This document shows positions 1 to 12,000 of a stretch of DNA of 64,000 nt, piece by piece. The translations under genes and the position numbers were made by a program. The stretch comes from Echiichthys vipera (taxonomy: Eukaryota; Chordata; Actinopteri; Perciformes; Trachinidae), in assembly GCA_963691815.1 (NCBI GenBank), contig OY829661.1, forward strand, positions 24,032,000 through 24,095,999. Reading direction: 5' to 3'. A model generated the notes under the pieces. That model had not been told where the DNA came from. It was given only the letters and a program-made list of their open reading frames with translations, and searched no databases. Numbering within the stretch: position 1 is the first letter of the stretch; every line of letters begins with the position of its first letter.

Positions 1-85
1 AAATATGAAGTGGATGGATAAAAATATGGATACGTTTCTATGTATATTTATTGTCGGACTATAAGCTCTGTTCATCATCCCACAG

Positions 86-3082
86 GCGGTGGTACAAGGA
101 CGACTTATGTGCTCTGGCCTTCAAGGTTCTCCACGACAAGCAGCGCGGTCCTCTGGTGTTTCTCAGGATTTACTCTGGTACTCTAAAAGCACAGACTGCT
201 GTCCACAACATCAACAGGAACAACGTGTACGTAGTTTTTTCCCATTACGCCACATTCCCATTTGGACCAAAATGATTATCACGATGTGTCGAAGCTGTAG
301 TTTTTCATATCCTGTCGCGTGCAGGGAGAGGATGAGCCGCCTGCTGGTGCCGTTTGCTGATCAGCATGTAGAGATCCCCTCGATGATGGCGGGAAACATC
401 GCTCTGACCGTAGGGCTGAAGCAGGTAGAGCGTCGTACATTATAGTCTGCATTTGCTATTCTCAATATTTTCCCCTTTAAAAAAAACTGATTCATGTTTT
501 CCACTTTCACTTCAGACAGTCACAGGGGACACCATCGTTTCATCGAAGGCTTCGGCAGCAGCTGCAGCTCGACGAGCCCAAAATGAAGGCGGGGCGGAGA
601 AGAAGCGCAGCGAACATGCCAGCGTGGTCCTCTCGGGGGTGGAGGTCCCTGATCCCGTCTTCTTCTGCACAATAGAACCGCCCACCATGGCCAAACAGGC
701 TGGTCAGTGACAGTGATTTTAGTTCTTAGTTTCACAACATGCTCCAGCATTTTGTAGGCGCTCACATTGTGTTTTTTCTCCCCGGAAAGATCTTGAGAAC
801 GCACTGAACTGCCTCCAGAGAGAAGACCCCAGTCTTAAAGTCAGGGTGGACCCTGACTCTGGCCAGGTAATGCCGTCATTGGATTAGCCAGGACTTTCTT
901 TAGTGGGAGCACCTGCCACAATGACTCAACTAATTGTGTCCATCCTTCAGACCATTTTGTGCGGGATGGGAGAGCTTCACATCGAGATAATCCACGATCG
1001 AATCAGACGAGAGTATAACATCGAGACTTACCTTGGACCGCTGCAGGTGGCTTACAGGGAGTGTATTCTGCGTGAGGCCTCTACTACAGGTACAACACAA
1101 ACTCTTTAACCCTGTAAAGCCTGAAGCATCAAATAATAGCCTGAAAAAAAGGGGGCGACAAAAAAGGGCACTCACAGTGAGAAGGTTCCAGGTTCGCGTC
1201 CCGGCTGGGGCCTTTCTGTGTGGAGTTTGCATCTTCTCCCCGTGTCTGCGTGGGTTTTCTCCAGGTTCCTCCCACAGTCTAAAGATGTGCACGTGTTAGG
1301 GTAATTGGTGACTCTAAAAATTGCCCGTAGGTGTGAATGGTTGTCTGTCTCTGTTCGTCCCTATGTGTCCTGCGATAGATTGGTGTCCTGTCCAGGGTGT
1401 ACCCCGCCTCACGCCCGATGACAGCTGGGATCGGCTCCAGCCCCCCGCGACCCCGACAGGGACAAGCGGTTGAAGATGAATGAATGAATGAATGAAAGAA
1501 AAAAAAGCCTATAAAAAGACGCTTTAGAGATTTACAGATAACCATAAGTAGTGCAGTGTCATATTTGATTTTCAAAACAATTTCTCTATGAAATAAGCTA
1601 GAATGTTAGTATTTACATTATGAGAAAAAAAGGTGCCGGCCTTTGAATGCCAACGGGTGGGCGGATAAAATGTATGCGATCGTATACAACAGAGCAAGGG
1701 TTTTCAAAGTGTGAGACTGTGGGCTTCTCCTTCAGTCAGAGTTGGGGGAAAAATGGCCCCCTTAACCTCCTTTCTCACTTAGTTTTGCTCATTTCCTGGA
1801 TGCCAATGGGACCCTTTTTATGTTATTTGATCATACAGACACTTAACAGATGAGCCAAGATGACCAAATATTGTTGTTTGTTTGACATATCTTAAAGATT
1901 ACACCAGATGCATAGATAAGAGGTCGGTCCGAGGGCACATTTTTGTTTCTGAAAGTGTGAAAAACAGGACAATTCGACTGTATCTCTGAACTATCGCGTT
2001 AACCAAACCGCACACAATTGGTCAATTTCATGTGATGTTCTCTTTGATGAGTCATTTTAGAGAGTGGGTGCATTATGTTACTGGAAGGGGAGAAATAATT
2101 AGTGCAAACTACATACAGCACCTGCCCCATTTTTTGTTCCCGTATACATGTTCCTGCTTATCTTGTAATGTAGATACGCTGGACCGTACAGTTGGGGAGA
2201 GACGACACGTTGTGACAGTGGAGCTGGCCGTCTCACCTTTGGACATCTCCACTACGGGTGGTTCATGTGAATTAGCTTTCAAAGAGAAGTTGGGGGCACA
2301 GCTATCACCAGAAATAAAAGAGGCCGTGGAGAACGGAGTTAACAGCTCATATCTTCAAGGTACCATCGAATTAAACCCATCTCTCATCTTGCAAACCTGT
2401 CCTGTTCTTAATTTTATATTGATAGATTATATCGTTAAGAAGTAACGCAAAATGTGTTCAATGATCCTTCCACCATCAGGTCCATTGCTAGGTTATCCTT
2501 TACAAGGTATATCTACACTGATCCAAAGTGTCCACATGGAAGCAGGAACGTCTCCTGCCATGGTGTCCGCCTGCGTGTCCCGCTGCATGCTGAAGGTAAA
2601 CCGTTATGAGCTCCGATGTCATAACCGTAAACTACAGGATTATCAATAGATGAGCCACAGCTCTGTCTCTTCGGATGCAGGCCCTGAGGCTGGCAGGAGG
2701 TCAGGTCCTGGAGCCAGTGATGTCCTTGGAGGTGACAGTCGGGGAGCAACGTCTCAGCTCTGTGCTGGGGGACTTAGCCAAAAGGCGAGGAACCGTCCGC
2801 GACATCCAGAATCGTCAAGACGACAAGGTGCTGCTAGCGACTGTTCCCCTGGCTGAGATGATGGTGAGAAGACATTTACTTCAAACAGTAGTTTTTGGTT
2901 TAATGGCTCACCACTGAAAATCATTTAGCATTCACACCTATGTTTTTCTAAAGGGATATTCCACCATCCTGCGAACGCTGACCTCTGGCAATGCTACCTT
3001 CTCCTTGGAGCTGGACACCTATGAGGCCATGAACCCCCAGGACCAGAACACCCTCCTTAAAAGGATGTCTGGTCTGCTGTGA
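86..3082 (+). CDS. gfm2: gfm2, 3' half: mitochondrial ribosome-releasing factor 2 (EF-G2mt)
   Basis: GFM2 is a mitochondrial translational GTPase that works with the recycling factor MRRF to split mitoribosomes after termination. Nine coding exons are visible: 86-226, 325-424, 516-702, 790-866, 951-1089, 2174-2359, 2480-2595, 2681-2863 and 2954-3082. All have GT-AG borders and their phases join without a break, giving about 419 codons, roughly the C-terminal half of the 779-residue human protein. The GTPase domain lies upstream of the window. What remains runs from EF-G domain II (RWYKDDLCALAFKVLHDKQ) through domain III/IV (CGMGELHIEIIHDRI, YLGPLQVAYRE) to the C-terminal domain V (GYSTILRTLTSGNATFSLEL) and stop TGA at 3080. 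The donor of the first exon is read as GT|GTACGT, which restores the conserved NNVERMSRLL junction. The gene is tail to tail with hexb. Family assignment is from recognition of diagnostic segments; the 5' exons cannot be seen. Confidence 0.95.
1133..1497 (+). repeat. tRNA-headed SINE, 5'-degraded, in a gfm2 intron
   Basis: This lies in the 1.08-kb intron between gfm2 exons 951-1089 and 2174-2359. It has a B-box-like GGTTCGCGTCCCG, the body GTGTGGAGTTTGCATCTTC familiar from teleost SINEs, the segment GGTGACTCTAAAAATTGCCC, and a tail ending in (GAAT)n. The A box is not recognisable, so the head is decayed. Related pieces of the same family lie at 13932-14045 (reverse strand), 20030-20215 and 49318-49505. 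The family name is not certain to me. The rest of this intron (1500-2173) holds nothing I recognise. Confidence 0.8.
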
Positions 3083-3225
3083 TGACGATGGGAACAATAG
3101 CTCTCTGAAACAGAGCCAGGGCTAATACCCAAACGGACTCTTCCAGGACTTACAGATGAAATGCGTTGTATAGTATGAACACCCGCTGCAGGATAGAGGA
3201 TCATGCACTATGTGTACAAATGCAA

Positions 3226-3231
3226 AATAAA
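3226..3231 (+). terminator. gfm2: gfm2 poly(A) signal
   Basis: An AATAAA lies 144 bases after the gfm2 stop codon, giving a short 3' UTR. It is the first consensus signal after the stop. Beyond it the sequence turns into AT-rich repeats. Confidence 0.75.
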
Positions 3232-3359
3232 TTTGCAGCAACATATTTATTACTCATTTTATTTAATCAAATGAAACAAGACTCACTCTTAAATGTCAAC
3301 TTTTTATTCACAATTAAATTCAATTATACAAACATGTGTTTAGAACATATGATACCGTG

Positions 3360-4320
3360 ACTTTTATGGAATTTTTCATGACTTTCGTAACATTATTTCT
3401 GACTTTATTCAACAAATAAAGCCATGACTGCAATAGACAGGCTATCATGTGACGGATTTTAGCATTTTTCTTTTGGATAAATTATATTTTGACCTATTTT
3501 GACTTTTTTCAACATATACCATGACCTCTCTGTTTTTGGCTTATTTATTGGACACACTAAACTAAACTATGACTTTTTTCAACAACTTATGTTTTAGACA
3601 GGCTATCATTTCTGGGGGCATTTTATATTTTGACTTTTTTTTTTTTTTACATATACTTAAACTATGACTTATGACTTTGTTTAACAAATCATGCCATAAC
3701 TGCATTAGACATGCTATCCTATGAAGGATTTAAGCAATTTTTTTGGACAAATTATATTTAGACCTTCTTGGCTTATTTATTGGACACACTAAACTGTGAC
3801 TTTCCCTGTTTGTTTCAACAAATTATACCATGACTGTTTTAGACAGGCTATCCTATGACGGATTTAAGCTATTTTTTTTTGGACAAATTGTATTTTGAGC
3901 TAGTTTGACATTTTCAACACTACTATTTACTATGACTTTTTTTTTTTTTTGGCTTATTTTTGGGACGCACTGTCTTTTCCTGTACATTTTTTCCATCAAA
4001 TTATGCCATAACTGCATTAGACGGGTTATCCTATGACTGATCAAAGCATCTTTGGACATTTTAGATTTAGACTTATTACCATGACTTTTTTGGCTTATCT
4101 TTTTAGACACTTTTTAATTACTTTTCCTGACTTTTTTCAACAAATAAAGCCATGACTGCAATATAAAAGCTATTCTGTGACAGATTTAAGCATTTTTGGA
4201 GAAATTATATTTTGACTTTTTTCTTTTTTTTTTTTCGGATACACCAGCTGTCCCCCCCCCCCCCCCCCCCCCCCCCATCAAATAATGCCATAGCTGCATT
4301 AGACAGACTATTATTTAAAC
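3360..4320. repeat. AT-rich degenerate repeat block, copy 1
   Basis: A phrase of the type 'CCATGACTGCATTAGACAGG - CTATCCTATGACGGATT - TGACTTTTTTCAACAAAT' recurs about seven times at irregular spacings of roughly 110-180 bases. The anchor AGACAGGCTATC or its variants is near 3435, 3597, 3708, 3842, 4019, 4165 and 4301. No coding content is seen. The segment 3916-4100 is nearly identical to 8429-8612 on the far side of the hAT-like element. Related units, partly inverted, occur at 9185-9655 and 10436-10690 inside the last hexb intron. Confidence 0.7.
4252..4276. repeat. poly(C) run of 25
   Basis: There are 25 consecutive C residues inside the AT-rich block. The complementary strand is an unbroken G tract that could form a G-quadruplex. 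The length in the assembly may be unreliable. Confidence 0.9.
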
Positions 4321-4619
4321 ATGTTTTGGACTGGTGTGGCTTTCGTCAACGAAAATGATGACGAAATATCTTCGTCAACGAACCTCTATCATGTGACGAA
4401 ACGAAAATGCTGGGCATGTGACGATGACTAAGACGAAATATATAACTTTGTTTCGTCTCGTTTAGTCCCGTTATTATTATTATTATTTTGTAGTTTTCTC
4501 CCAGTCCCGCGTCTGGGCGACGTCACTTCCTGAATCCCCACACGCGCATTATTTGGATTCCGAAGCTGCAGCTGCTGTGGGTTTAGCGTTAATGTTAGTG
4601 TTAACTAAACTAAATAAAC

Positions 4620-4808
4620 ATGAGAACAAAGTGTGACACCAGCCGGGGCTCGTGTTTGGGAGGAAAAGAAGAAACACTTTCATTACACACACGTGGAAAA
4701 GAAAACGGCATGTGTTGTGTAAAAAGAAAGAAATGCAGCCAAAAAATCACAGGAAAACCCACCGCGGATCTTCAGAGACACCTCAGGGCATCCCATAATG
4801 AACTTTAG
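4620..4808 (+). pseudogene. hAT-type transposase first exon with BED-like zinc finger (fragment)
   Basis: The 62-residue open frame ends in a Cys/His pattern, with CC near residue 36 and C near 43, then DLQRHLRASHNEL. The C...C...H(x4)H spacing and the 'LxxHLxxxH' ending resemble the BED finger at the N terminus of hAT transposases. The stop codon TAG is followed directly by GTAAGT, so the original reading may have passed into a splice donor here. The rest of the transposase is missing and its place is taken by the minisatellite. It could instead be a domesticated or chance frame, but its position inside a hAT-like element favours a transposase remnant. Confidence 0.5.
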
Positions 4809-4918
4809 GTAAGTCCAGACATTAACGTAACGATACTTTCTGTTTCATTAAGCTCATGCGACACGAGGCTACGGTTAATGTGTCGGGTTTTAACGCTAGC
4901 TTTGGCGTTAGCCACTGG

Positions 4919-5000
4919 AGGTGTGTGTGTGTGTGTGTGTGCGCGTGCGCGCGTGAGAGAGACTAGCCTGTGTGTGTGTGTGTGTGTGAGAGAGAGACTA
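4919..5000. repeat. (GT)n with (GA) interruptions
   Basis: This is a compound microsatellite inside the hAT-like element. Two short GT tracts are separated by GCGCGTGCGC and GAGAGAGACTAG pieces, and the motif GAGAGAGACTAGC occurs twice. Confidence 0.85.
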
Positions 5001-5187
5001 GCATGTGTACGTGTATATATTTGTGTCAGAGTGTAAAGTGTGTGTTTAGTTCCTACCTGACTGACTCACTCTATCAGTGCAGTAAACTTCCTTGTTGGCC
5101 AAATACTTTCACTAGTTTTGTTTTTCACACTGAACTGAATTTAGCATCAACATGAATTGGATAGCCTATTCTAGACCTGTACATGCT

Positions 5188-8100
5188 GTAAACTAAAGAT
5201 ATGTGCATGTAAACTAAAGAGATGTGCATGTAAACTAAAGATATGTGCATGTAAACTAAAGATATGTGCATGTAAACTAAAGATATGTGCATGTAAACTA
5301 AAGATATGTGCACGTAAACTAAAGATATGTGCACGTAAACTAAAGAGATGTGCACGTAAACTAAAGAGATGTGCACGTAAACTAAAGATATGTGCACGTA
5401 AACTAAAGATATGTGCATGTAAACTAAAGATATGTGCATGTAAACTAAAGATATGTGCACGTAAACTAAAGATATGTGCATGTAAACTAAAGATATGTGC
5501 ATGTAAACTAAAGATACGTGCATGTAAACAAAAGATATGTGCACGTAAACTAAAGAGATGTGCATGTAAACTAAAGACATCTGCATGTAAACTAAAGAGA
5601 TGTGCATGTAAACTAAAGATACGTGCATGTAAACTAAAGATATGTGCATGTAAACTAAAGATATGTGCATGTAAACTAAAGATACGTGCATGTAAACTAA
5701 AGAGATGTGCATGTAAACTAAAGAGATGTGCATGTAAACTAAAGATATGTGCACGTAAACTAAAGATATGTGCATGTAAACTAAAGATATGTGCATGTAA
5801 ACTAAAGATACGTGCATGTAAACTAAAGATATGTGCATGTAAACAAAGAGATGTGCATGTAAACTAAAGATACGTGCATGTAAACTAAAGATACGTGCAT
5901 GTAAACTAAAGATACGTGCATGTAAACTAAAGATATGTGCATGTAAGCTAAAGATATGTGCATGTAAACTAAAGATACGTGCATGTAAACTAAAGATATG
6001 TGCATGTAAACAAAGAGATGAGCATGTAAACTAAAAATATGTGCATGTAAACTAAAGACATGTGCATGTAAACTAAAGATATGTGCATGTAAACTAAAGA
6101 TATGTGCACGTAAACTAAAGATATCTGCACGTAAACTAAAGATATGTGCACGTAAACTAAAGATATGTGCATGTAAACTAAAGATATGTGCATGTAAACT
6201 AAAGATATGTGCACGTAAACTAAAGATATCTGCACGTAAACTAAAGACATGTGCATGTAAACTAAAGAGATGTGCATGTAAACTAAAGAGACGTGCATGT
6301 AAACTAAAGATATGTGCATGTAAACTAAAGATATGTGCATGTAAACTAAAGAGATGTGCATGTAAACTAAAGAGATGTGCATGTAAACTAAAGACATGTG
6401 CATGTAAACTAAAGACATGTGCATGTAAACTAAAGAGATGTGCATGTAAACTAAAGAGATGTGCATGTAAACTAAAGAGATGTGCATGTAAACTAAAGAG
6501 ATGTGCATGTAAACTAAAGATATCTGCATGTAAACTAAAGATATCTGCATGTAAACTAAAGAGATGTGCATGTAAACTAAAGATATCTGCATGTAAACTA
6601 AAGATATATGCATGTAAACTAAAGATATGTGCATGTAAACTAAAGATATGTGCATGTAAACTAAAGAGATGTGCATGTAAACTAAAGATATGTGCACGTA
6701 AACTAAAGAGATGTGCACGTAAACTAAAGATACGTGCATGTAAACTAAAGATATCTGCATGTAAACTAAAGATATATGCATGTAAACTAAAGACATGTGC
6801 ATGTAAACTAAAGACATGTGCATGTAAACTAAAGATATGTGCATGTAAACTAAAGACATGTGCATGTAAACTAAAGACATGTGCATGTAAACTAAAGATA
6901 CGTGCATGTAAACTAAAGATATATGCATGTAAACTAAAGACATGTGCATGTAAACTAAAGACATGTGCATGTAAACTAAAGATATCTGCATGTAAACTAA
7001 AGATATATGCATGTAAACTAAAGATACGTGCATGTAAACTAAAGATATATGCATGTAAACTAAAGACATGTGCATGTAAACTAAAGACATGTGCATGTAA
7101 ACTAAAGACATGTGCATGTAAACTAAAGATATGTGCATGTAAACTAAAGAGATGTGCATGTAAACTAAAGACATCTGCATGTAAACTAAAGAGATGTGCA
7201 TGTAAACTAAAGACATGTGCATGTAAACTAAAGACATGTGCATGTAAACTAAAGATATGTGCACGTAAACTAAAGATATGTGCACGTAAACTAAAGAGAT
7301 GTGCACGTAAACTAAAGACATGTGCATGTAAACTAAAGACATGTGCATGTAAACTAAAGACATGTGCATGTAAACTAAAGACATGTGCATGTAAACTAAA
7401 GATATGTGCATGTAAACTAAAGACATGTGCATGTTAACTAAAGACATGTGCATGTAAACTAAAGATATGTGCATGTAAACTAAAGACATGTGCATGTAAA
7501 CTAAAGACATGTGCATGTAAACTAAAGACATGTGCATGTAAACTAAAGACATGTGCATGTAAACTAAAGGTATGTGCATGTAAACTAAAGGTATGTGCAT
7601 GTAAACTAAAGAGATGTGCATGTAAACTAAAGAGATGTGCATGTAAACTAAAGACATCTGCATGTAAACTAAAGACATGTGCATGTAAACTAAAGACATG
7701 TGCATGTAAACTAAAGACATGTGCATGTAAACTAAAGATATGTGCACGTAAACTAAAGATATGTGCACGTAAACTAAAGACATGTGCACGTAAACTAAAG
7801 ACATGTGCATGTAAACTAAAGACATGTGCATGTAAACTAAAGACATGTGCATGTAAACTAAAGATATGTGCACGTAAACTAAAGATATGTGCACGTAAAC
7901 TAAAGACATGTGCACGTAAACTAAAGACATGTGCATGTAAACTAAAGACATGTGCATGTAAACTAAAGACATGTGCATGTAAACTAAAGATATGTGCATG
8001 TAAACTAAAGAGATGTGCATGTAAACTAAAGATATGTGCACGTAAACTAAAGACATGTGCACGTAAACTAAAGACATGTGCATGTAAACTAAAGACATGT

Positions 8101-8208
8101 GCATGTAAACTAAAGATATGTGCATGTAAACTAAAGAGATGTGCATGTAAACTAAAGATATGTGCATGTAAACTAAAGAGATGTGCACGTAAACTAAAGA
8201 TATCTGAT
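5188..8208. repeat. 21-bp minisatellite, about 144 copies (3.0 kb)
   Basis: This is a head-to-tail array of a 21-bp unit containing TAAACTAAAG followed by a variable core (GATATGTG, GAGATGTG, GACATGTG, GATACGTG or GATATCTG) and CATG or CACG. The core variants are arranged in runs and in blocks of several units, which points to amplification of multi-unit segments. Because 21 is a multiple of three and no unit carries a stop on the minus strand, long artificial frames reading (MHISLVY)n appear, broken only at single-base deletions near 5840 and 6010. These frames lack start context, composition or relatives that would argue for a protein. Confidence 0.95.
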
Positions 8209-8428
8209 GGGTTTGGCTCAAAGGAAATGTTGGTTTCCTCAATACTACTCGGTACATTTATTATATTGATTAAATATAATCGCATCACTAAAAAGAGACT
8301 AATATACAATTTTCTTTGACTAAAACTAGACTAAAATGATCAGACTTTTAGTCGACTAAAACTAAAACTCTCAGACTTTTAGTCGACTAAAACTAAACTA
8401 GACTAAAAGTAAAACAGGCCGTCAAAAA

Positions 8429-8720
8429 CAACACTACTATTTACTATGACTTTTTTTTTTTGGCTTATTTTTTGGACGCACTGACTTTTCCTGTACATTT
8501 TTTCCATCAAATTAGGCCATAGCTGCATTAGACAGGCTATCATATGACTGATTAAAGCATCTTTGGACATTTTAGATTTTGACTTATTACTATGACTTTT
8601 TTGGCTTATTTTTTGGACACACATTTCTATGACTTTTTCTCAACAAATAAAGCCATAATTGCAGTAGACAGGATATATAATATGACTAATTCAAACATTT
8701 TTGGACATTGTATTTTTATT
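8429..8720. repeat. AT-rich degenerate repeat block, copy 2
   Basis: This begins directly after the hAT-like element. Its first ~185 bases closely match 3916-4100 (same order: ACTACTATTTACTATGAC, T-run, GGCTTATT, CTGTACATTTTTTCCATC, AAAGCATCTTTGGACATTTT). 8720-8850 is AT-rich with nothing recognised. Confidence 0.75.
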
Positions 8721-8856
8721 TATTATATTATTTTTTGCCTTTTGACAGCAAACTGACTGTTTACCATGTATACCATGCTTAAACATACATACAAATATTT
8801 CATACCCTTGCTTTTTCCCACAAAAACACCGGACTAGACTCAGAAAATCTCATAAT

Positions 8857-8862
8857 TTTATT
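8857..8862 (-). terminator. hexb: hexb poly(A) signal
   Basis: AATAAA on the minus strand, about 235 bases beyond the hexb stop codon. It defines a short 3' UTR that ends before the gfm2-side repeats. Confidence 0.7.
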
Positions 8863-9095
8863 GACATTGAATTTCACAAACATTCATAAAAAAACAGAGT
8901 GCATTTATAAATTCAGAAGTGTTTTACATTAGACACGAGTGCTGTAGAGCAGATTCTAAAATGCTGATCAGAGCATCAGTAAAGTGACATCTCTACAAAG
9001 GCAGTTTGGATTTGATTTCTTAGTTTAAGTTTGAGCGTGGAGCTGATTGCAGATGTGCTTTCCTTTTCCTGTTCCCATCGACAGCTCTTCAGTTT

Positions 9096-12000
9096 TCAGA
9101 TGCCTTTGTACTCACGAGGACAGTAGCTGGAGAACAGCGGCTCAGCTGGAATCCCACGTCTAAGATAGGGAGGGGAGGAGTTTGATGATTACTATGTTTC
9201 ATATTTATATTTTGGACTTTTTTCAACATATAACGGGTTTTTTTGACACTTTTCTGTGACTTTCCCTGACTTTTTTCAACAAATTACACCATGACTACAT
9301 TAGACAGACTATCCTATGACGATCTAATCCTATGAAATATAAAATGTCCAAGGAATGCTTAAAATCAGTCAAATACCGTCATGGCAAAATTTGATGAAAA
9401 AAGGAGAAGTCGTAGAAAAGTATGTCAAAAAAAGTCAAAATATGAAATGTCGAAATATGCTTAAATCAGTCATGGGATAGCCCGTTTAAAGCAGTCATAA
9501 CATAATTTGTTGAAACACTCCTAATTAGTCAAAATCCAATATGTCCAAAAAATGCTTAAATCCGTCATAAGATGCAGCCATGACGTAATTTGTTGAAAAG
9601 TCATAGTGTAGTTTGTCGAAATAGGTCATTAAAATGTCATAGTATGAAGATTTATGGTGGTGTGACAGGTGTAAGCGATCTCTCCGCAAACTTCACTTAT
9701 ACACTCTGGCAGTGTCCAGCTCTACGTAATTATTGGATTGAGGTTTTCAATTCCCTGTCACAGGAAGTGGGGGAGAAAATAAAGCCCAATGCTCTGAGTG
9801 CACTGTTTGGGGTTGCCCCCCCTCTTCCTTTGTTAAGTCCAAAAAGGATATACTGGCCTTTGGTTCCCTGTTAGCCAGAAGACTAATTGTAATATATTGG
9901 AAATCAACAACACCGCCCTGTCATGCCCACTGGATTAGAGACACCCTTTATTTTCCTAAATTGGAGAAAATCAGACGTTCTTAATCTGGCTGCTGCAGTA
10001 AATTTGGGAAATTGTGGGGTCCACTCTTACAACTTGTTAAGATGACAAATCTTCCACCCACCCCTGACTGACATGACGGAGGCAACTCAGAGGGGAAGAT
10101 CTGTTTGTTCTGTTGTGTTGAGGGTCACATGCTGCTAATCTGATTTAGGAGGTCTGATGCCATCTCAATTACAGTGTATTATTACCTGACTGATGTCGGT
10201 TTCCCTTCTTTTATTTTGATTTTTTAATTTCTATTTCCGTCCCAGTCCTTCCCTTTTTCTTTTTTTTTAATTTACTTTTAAAAAAATATTTATATGGCTG
10301 TTGTAGTTTTGTGAGTATGCAGCAATACAGCCTCTGACCACTTTTGTTTTCCGTTATGTTTGTTTTTTCTAGAAAAAAAAGGACCACTTTACTATTTGTA
10401 ATATGTAAAACACCATAAAAAAAGTTTAAAAAATAAATAAAAATGTCATAGTATGTGGAAAGAAGTAACAAAGAAATCATAGTGTAGTATGTCGAAAAAA
10501 AGTCATTGTTATATTGAAAGAAGTAACATATAAAGTCAGTGTAGTATGCTGTTAAAAATGTCACAAACAAAGTCTTAGCATGTCAAAAGTTTTAAAAAGG
10601 CATAGTATAGCATGTCATAAAAAAGCAACAAAAAAGGTATAGTATGTTTTAAAAAATGTAGATATATAGAATAGTATAAAGAGACTTCAGATACTTACTC
10701 CACCATGCGACAGCGGTGGACAGACAGCCTGTTGAAGGCATCGCTGATGTCCGTCACGTCCTTGGCGCTCCACAGCCGCTCTGCCACAGCGCTGGCACGA
10801 GGCCTGGGAGCGACGGAGGAGACGAGAAAAAAATTCAGTTACAGCTGCAGTCATGTGATGTGTCATGGTTCAAAACACCTTTATTGTCTGATCATAGTTT
10901 ACTACTAAATAACATACCAGAGTCTGGGTGTCAGGTTGGTGGCGTCCACATACTCGCCCCACAAACAGGCCTCACCGCCAATCACAAGCTTCTTTTGCTG
11001 TTCAGTTCCTGTTTTGAAGATGTTATATTTGATCAAATCTAGACTAGAGTGATATTTAATTTAATTACAATTGCACTGTGAGTGTCTCAACTGTGACGGT
11101 AAAACATTAAGATATCATCCCTCTGTTCATTCAACAGGCTTACGCGTGTTTTGCACAGGAGTGACAAGCAACTTCATGACATTTCAGATATGTGTCAACA
11201 GTCTGACAATACGGCTGATACAATCTGAGTCAGAGCAACAACAGAACAATAAAACCGAACTGTATGATTGGGCAAAGTCAAACAGCCACATAGGAATACT
11301 GAAAAAAAGCAATGATGCATGAACAGCAATAATAACATGAACCTCATAGCCTATTTAAAAAATACCTCGCTAAATGAATCAATCATGGAGACACAAACCC
11401 TTGAAATCCTGTGGGTCGGCCCTGTAATGGCCGTGCCAGTCCTGGCCATAGGAGATACGGTTCAGGTACCAGGGAGTGGACAGCAGGGTCTGGTACCCTG
11501 AGGATGTAACATTTGCCATCTCACTCTGGTATTGCTCCTGGTTTCCTTTCCAAACGTGGATAAGTGTGTCTGGTTTCAGCTACACAGCACACACACATAC
11601 AAGGATCAGTATCAGCCAGACAGAGAAGAAAAAGGTTCAGTCTCGTGGTCGTCAGGATTTATAGAGGACCCAACCTGACTTATTATTTAACCCAGAACAC
11701 CAGAAATGAGGAGATTTCCTTATTGTCATGCCACATTGCTCGTTCATTATTTACTTAATACTTATTGGGTTTTAAAGAAAGCAGGATTGGTCTTCCAAAG
11801 CGGTCAATTACATCAACGCTTGGAAGACACAACTTGTAAAACCACCAACCGCACAGCCCCATCTGCCTTTTTATGTCTGTCTCTGACTCTCACTCCTTGT
11901 CACAACTGTGCAGCAAGCGTAAGCCTGTTGAACAAAATCCACAGTTCTTTTTTTGCCTCAAGTTTTTTTATACACCAAATACAATTGATTGATTGATTGG

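Larger units (their letters stand above)
4329..8432 (+). mobile_element. hAT-like DNA transposon remnant carrying a minisatellite
   Basis: The left end (about 4329-4480) is rich in CGTCAACGAAAATGATGACG-type sequence and the right end (about 8290-8432) in ACTAAAACTA / AGTCGACTAAAAC sequence. Both look like ends of a teleost hAT-type element I have met before. Between them are a GC-rich promoter-like stretch (4500-4610), a short BED zinc-finger exon (4620-4808), a GT-rich microsatellite, and the 21-bp minisatellite. Clean terminal inverted repeats and an 8-bp target duplication could not be proven by eye, so the boundaries are approximate and the superfamily is inferred from the BED finger and end composition. 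No transposase catalytic region is present. Confidence 0.5.

Noticed and set aside
5188..8208. CRISPR array
   Set aside because: Units are directly tandem without unique spacers, and the context is vertebrate.
5125..8257. Very long minus-strand frames of (MHISLVY)n, up to 755 codons
   Set aside because: They are a by-product of a 21-bp stop-free tandem repeat; all neighbouring frames are similarly open and there is no codon bias, start context or family.
7434..8309. 291-codon minus-strand frame of (FSLHAHV)n
   Set aside because: Another reading frame of the same minisatellite.
9590..9874. Independent host gene of 94 codons
   Set aside because: The sequence matches the C terminus of an L1-type ORF2 with a frameshift, so it is a retrotransposon remnant.
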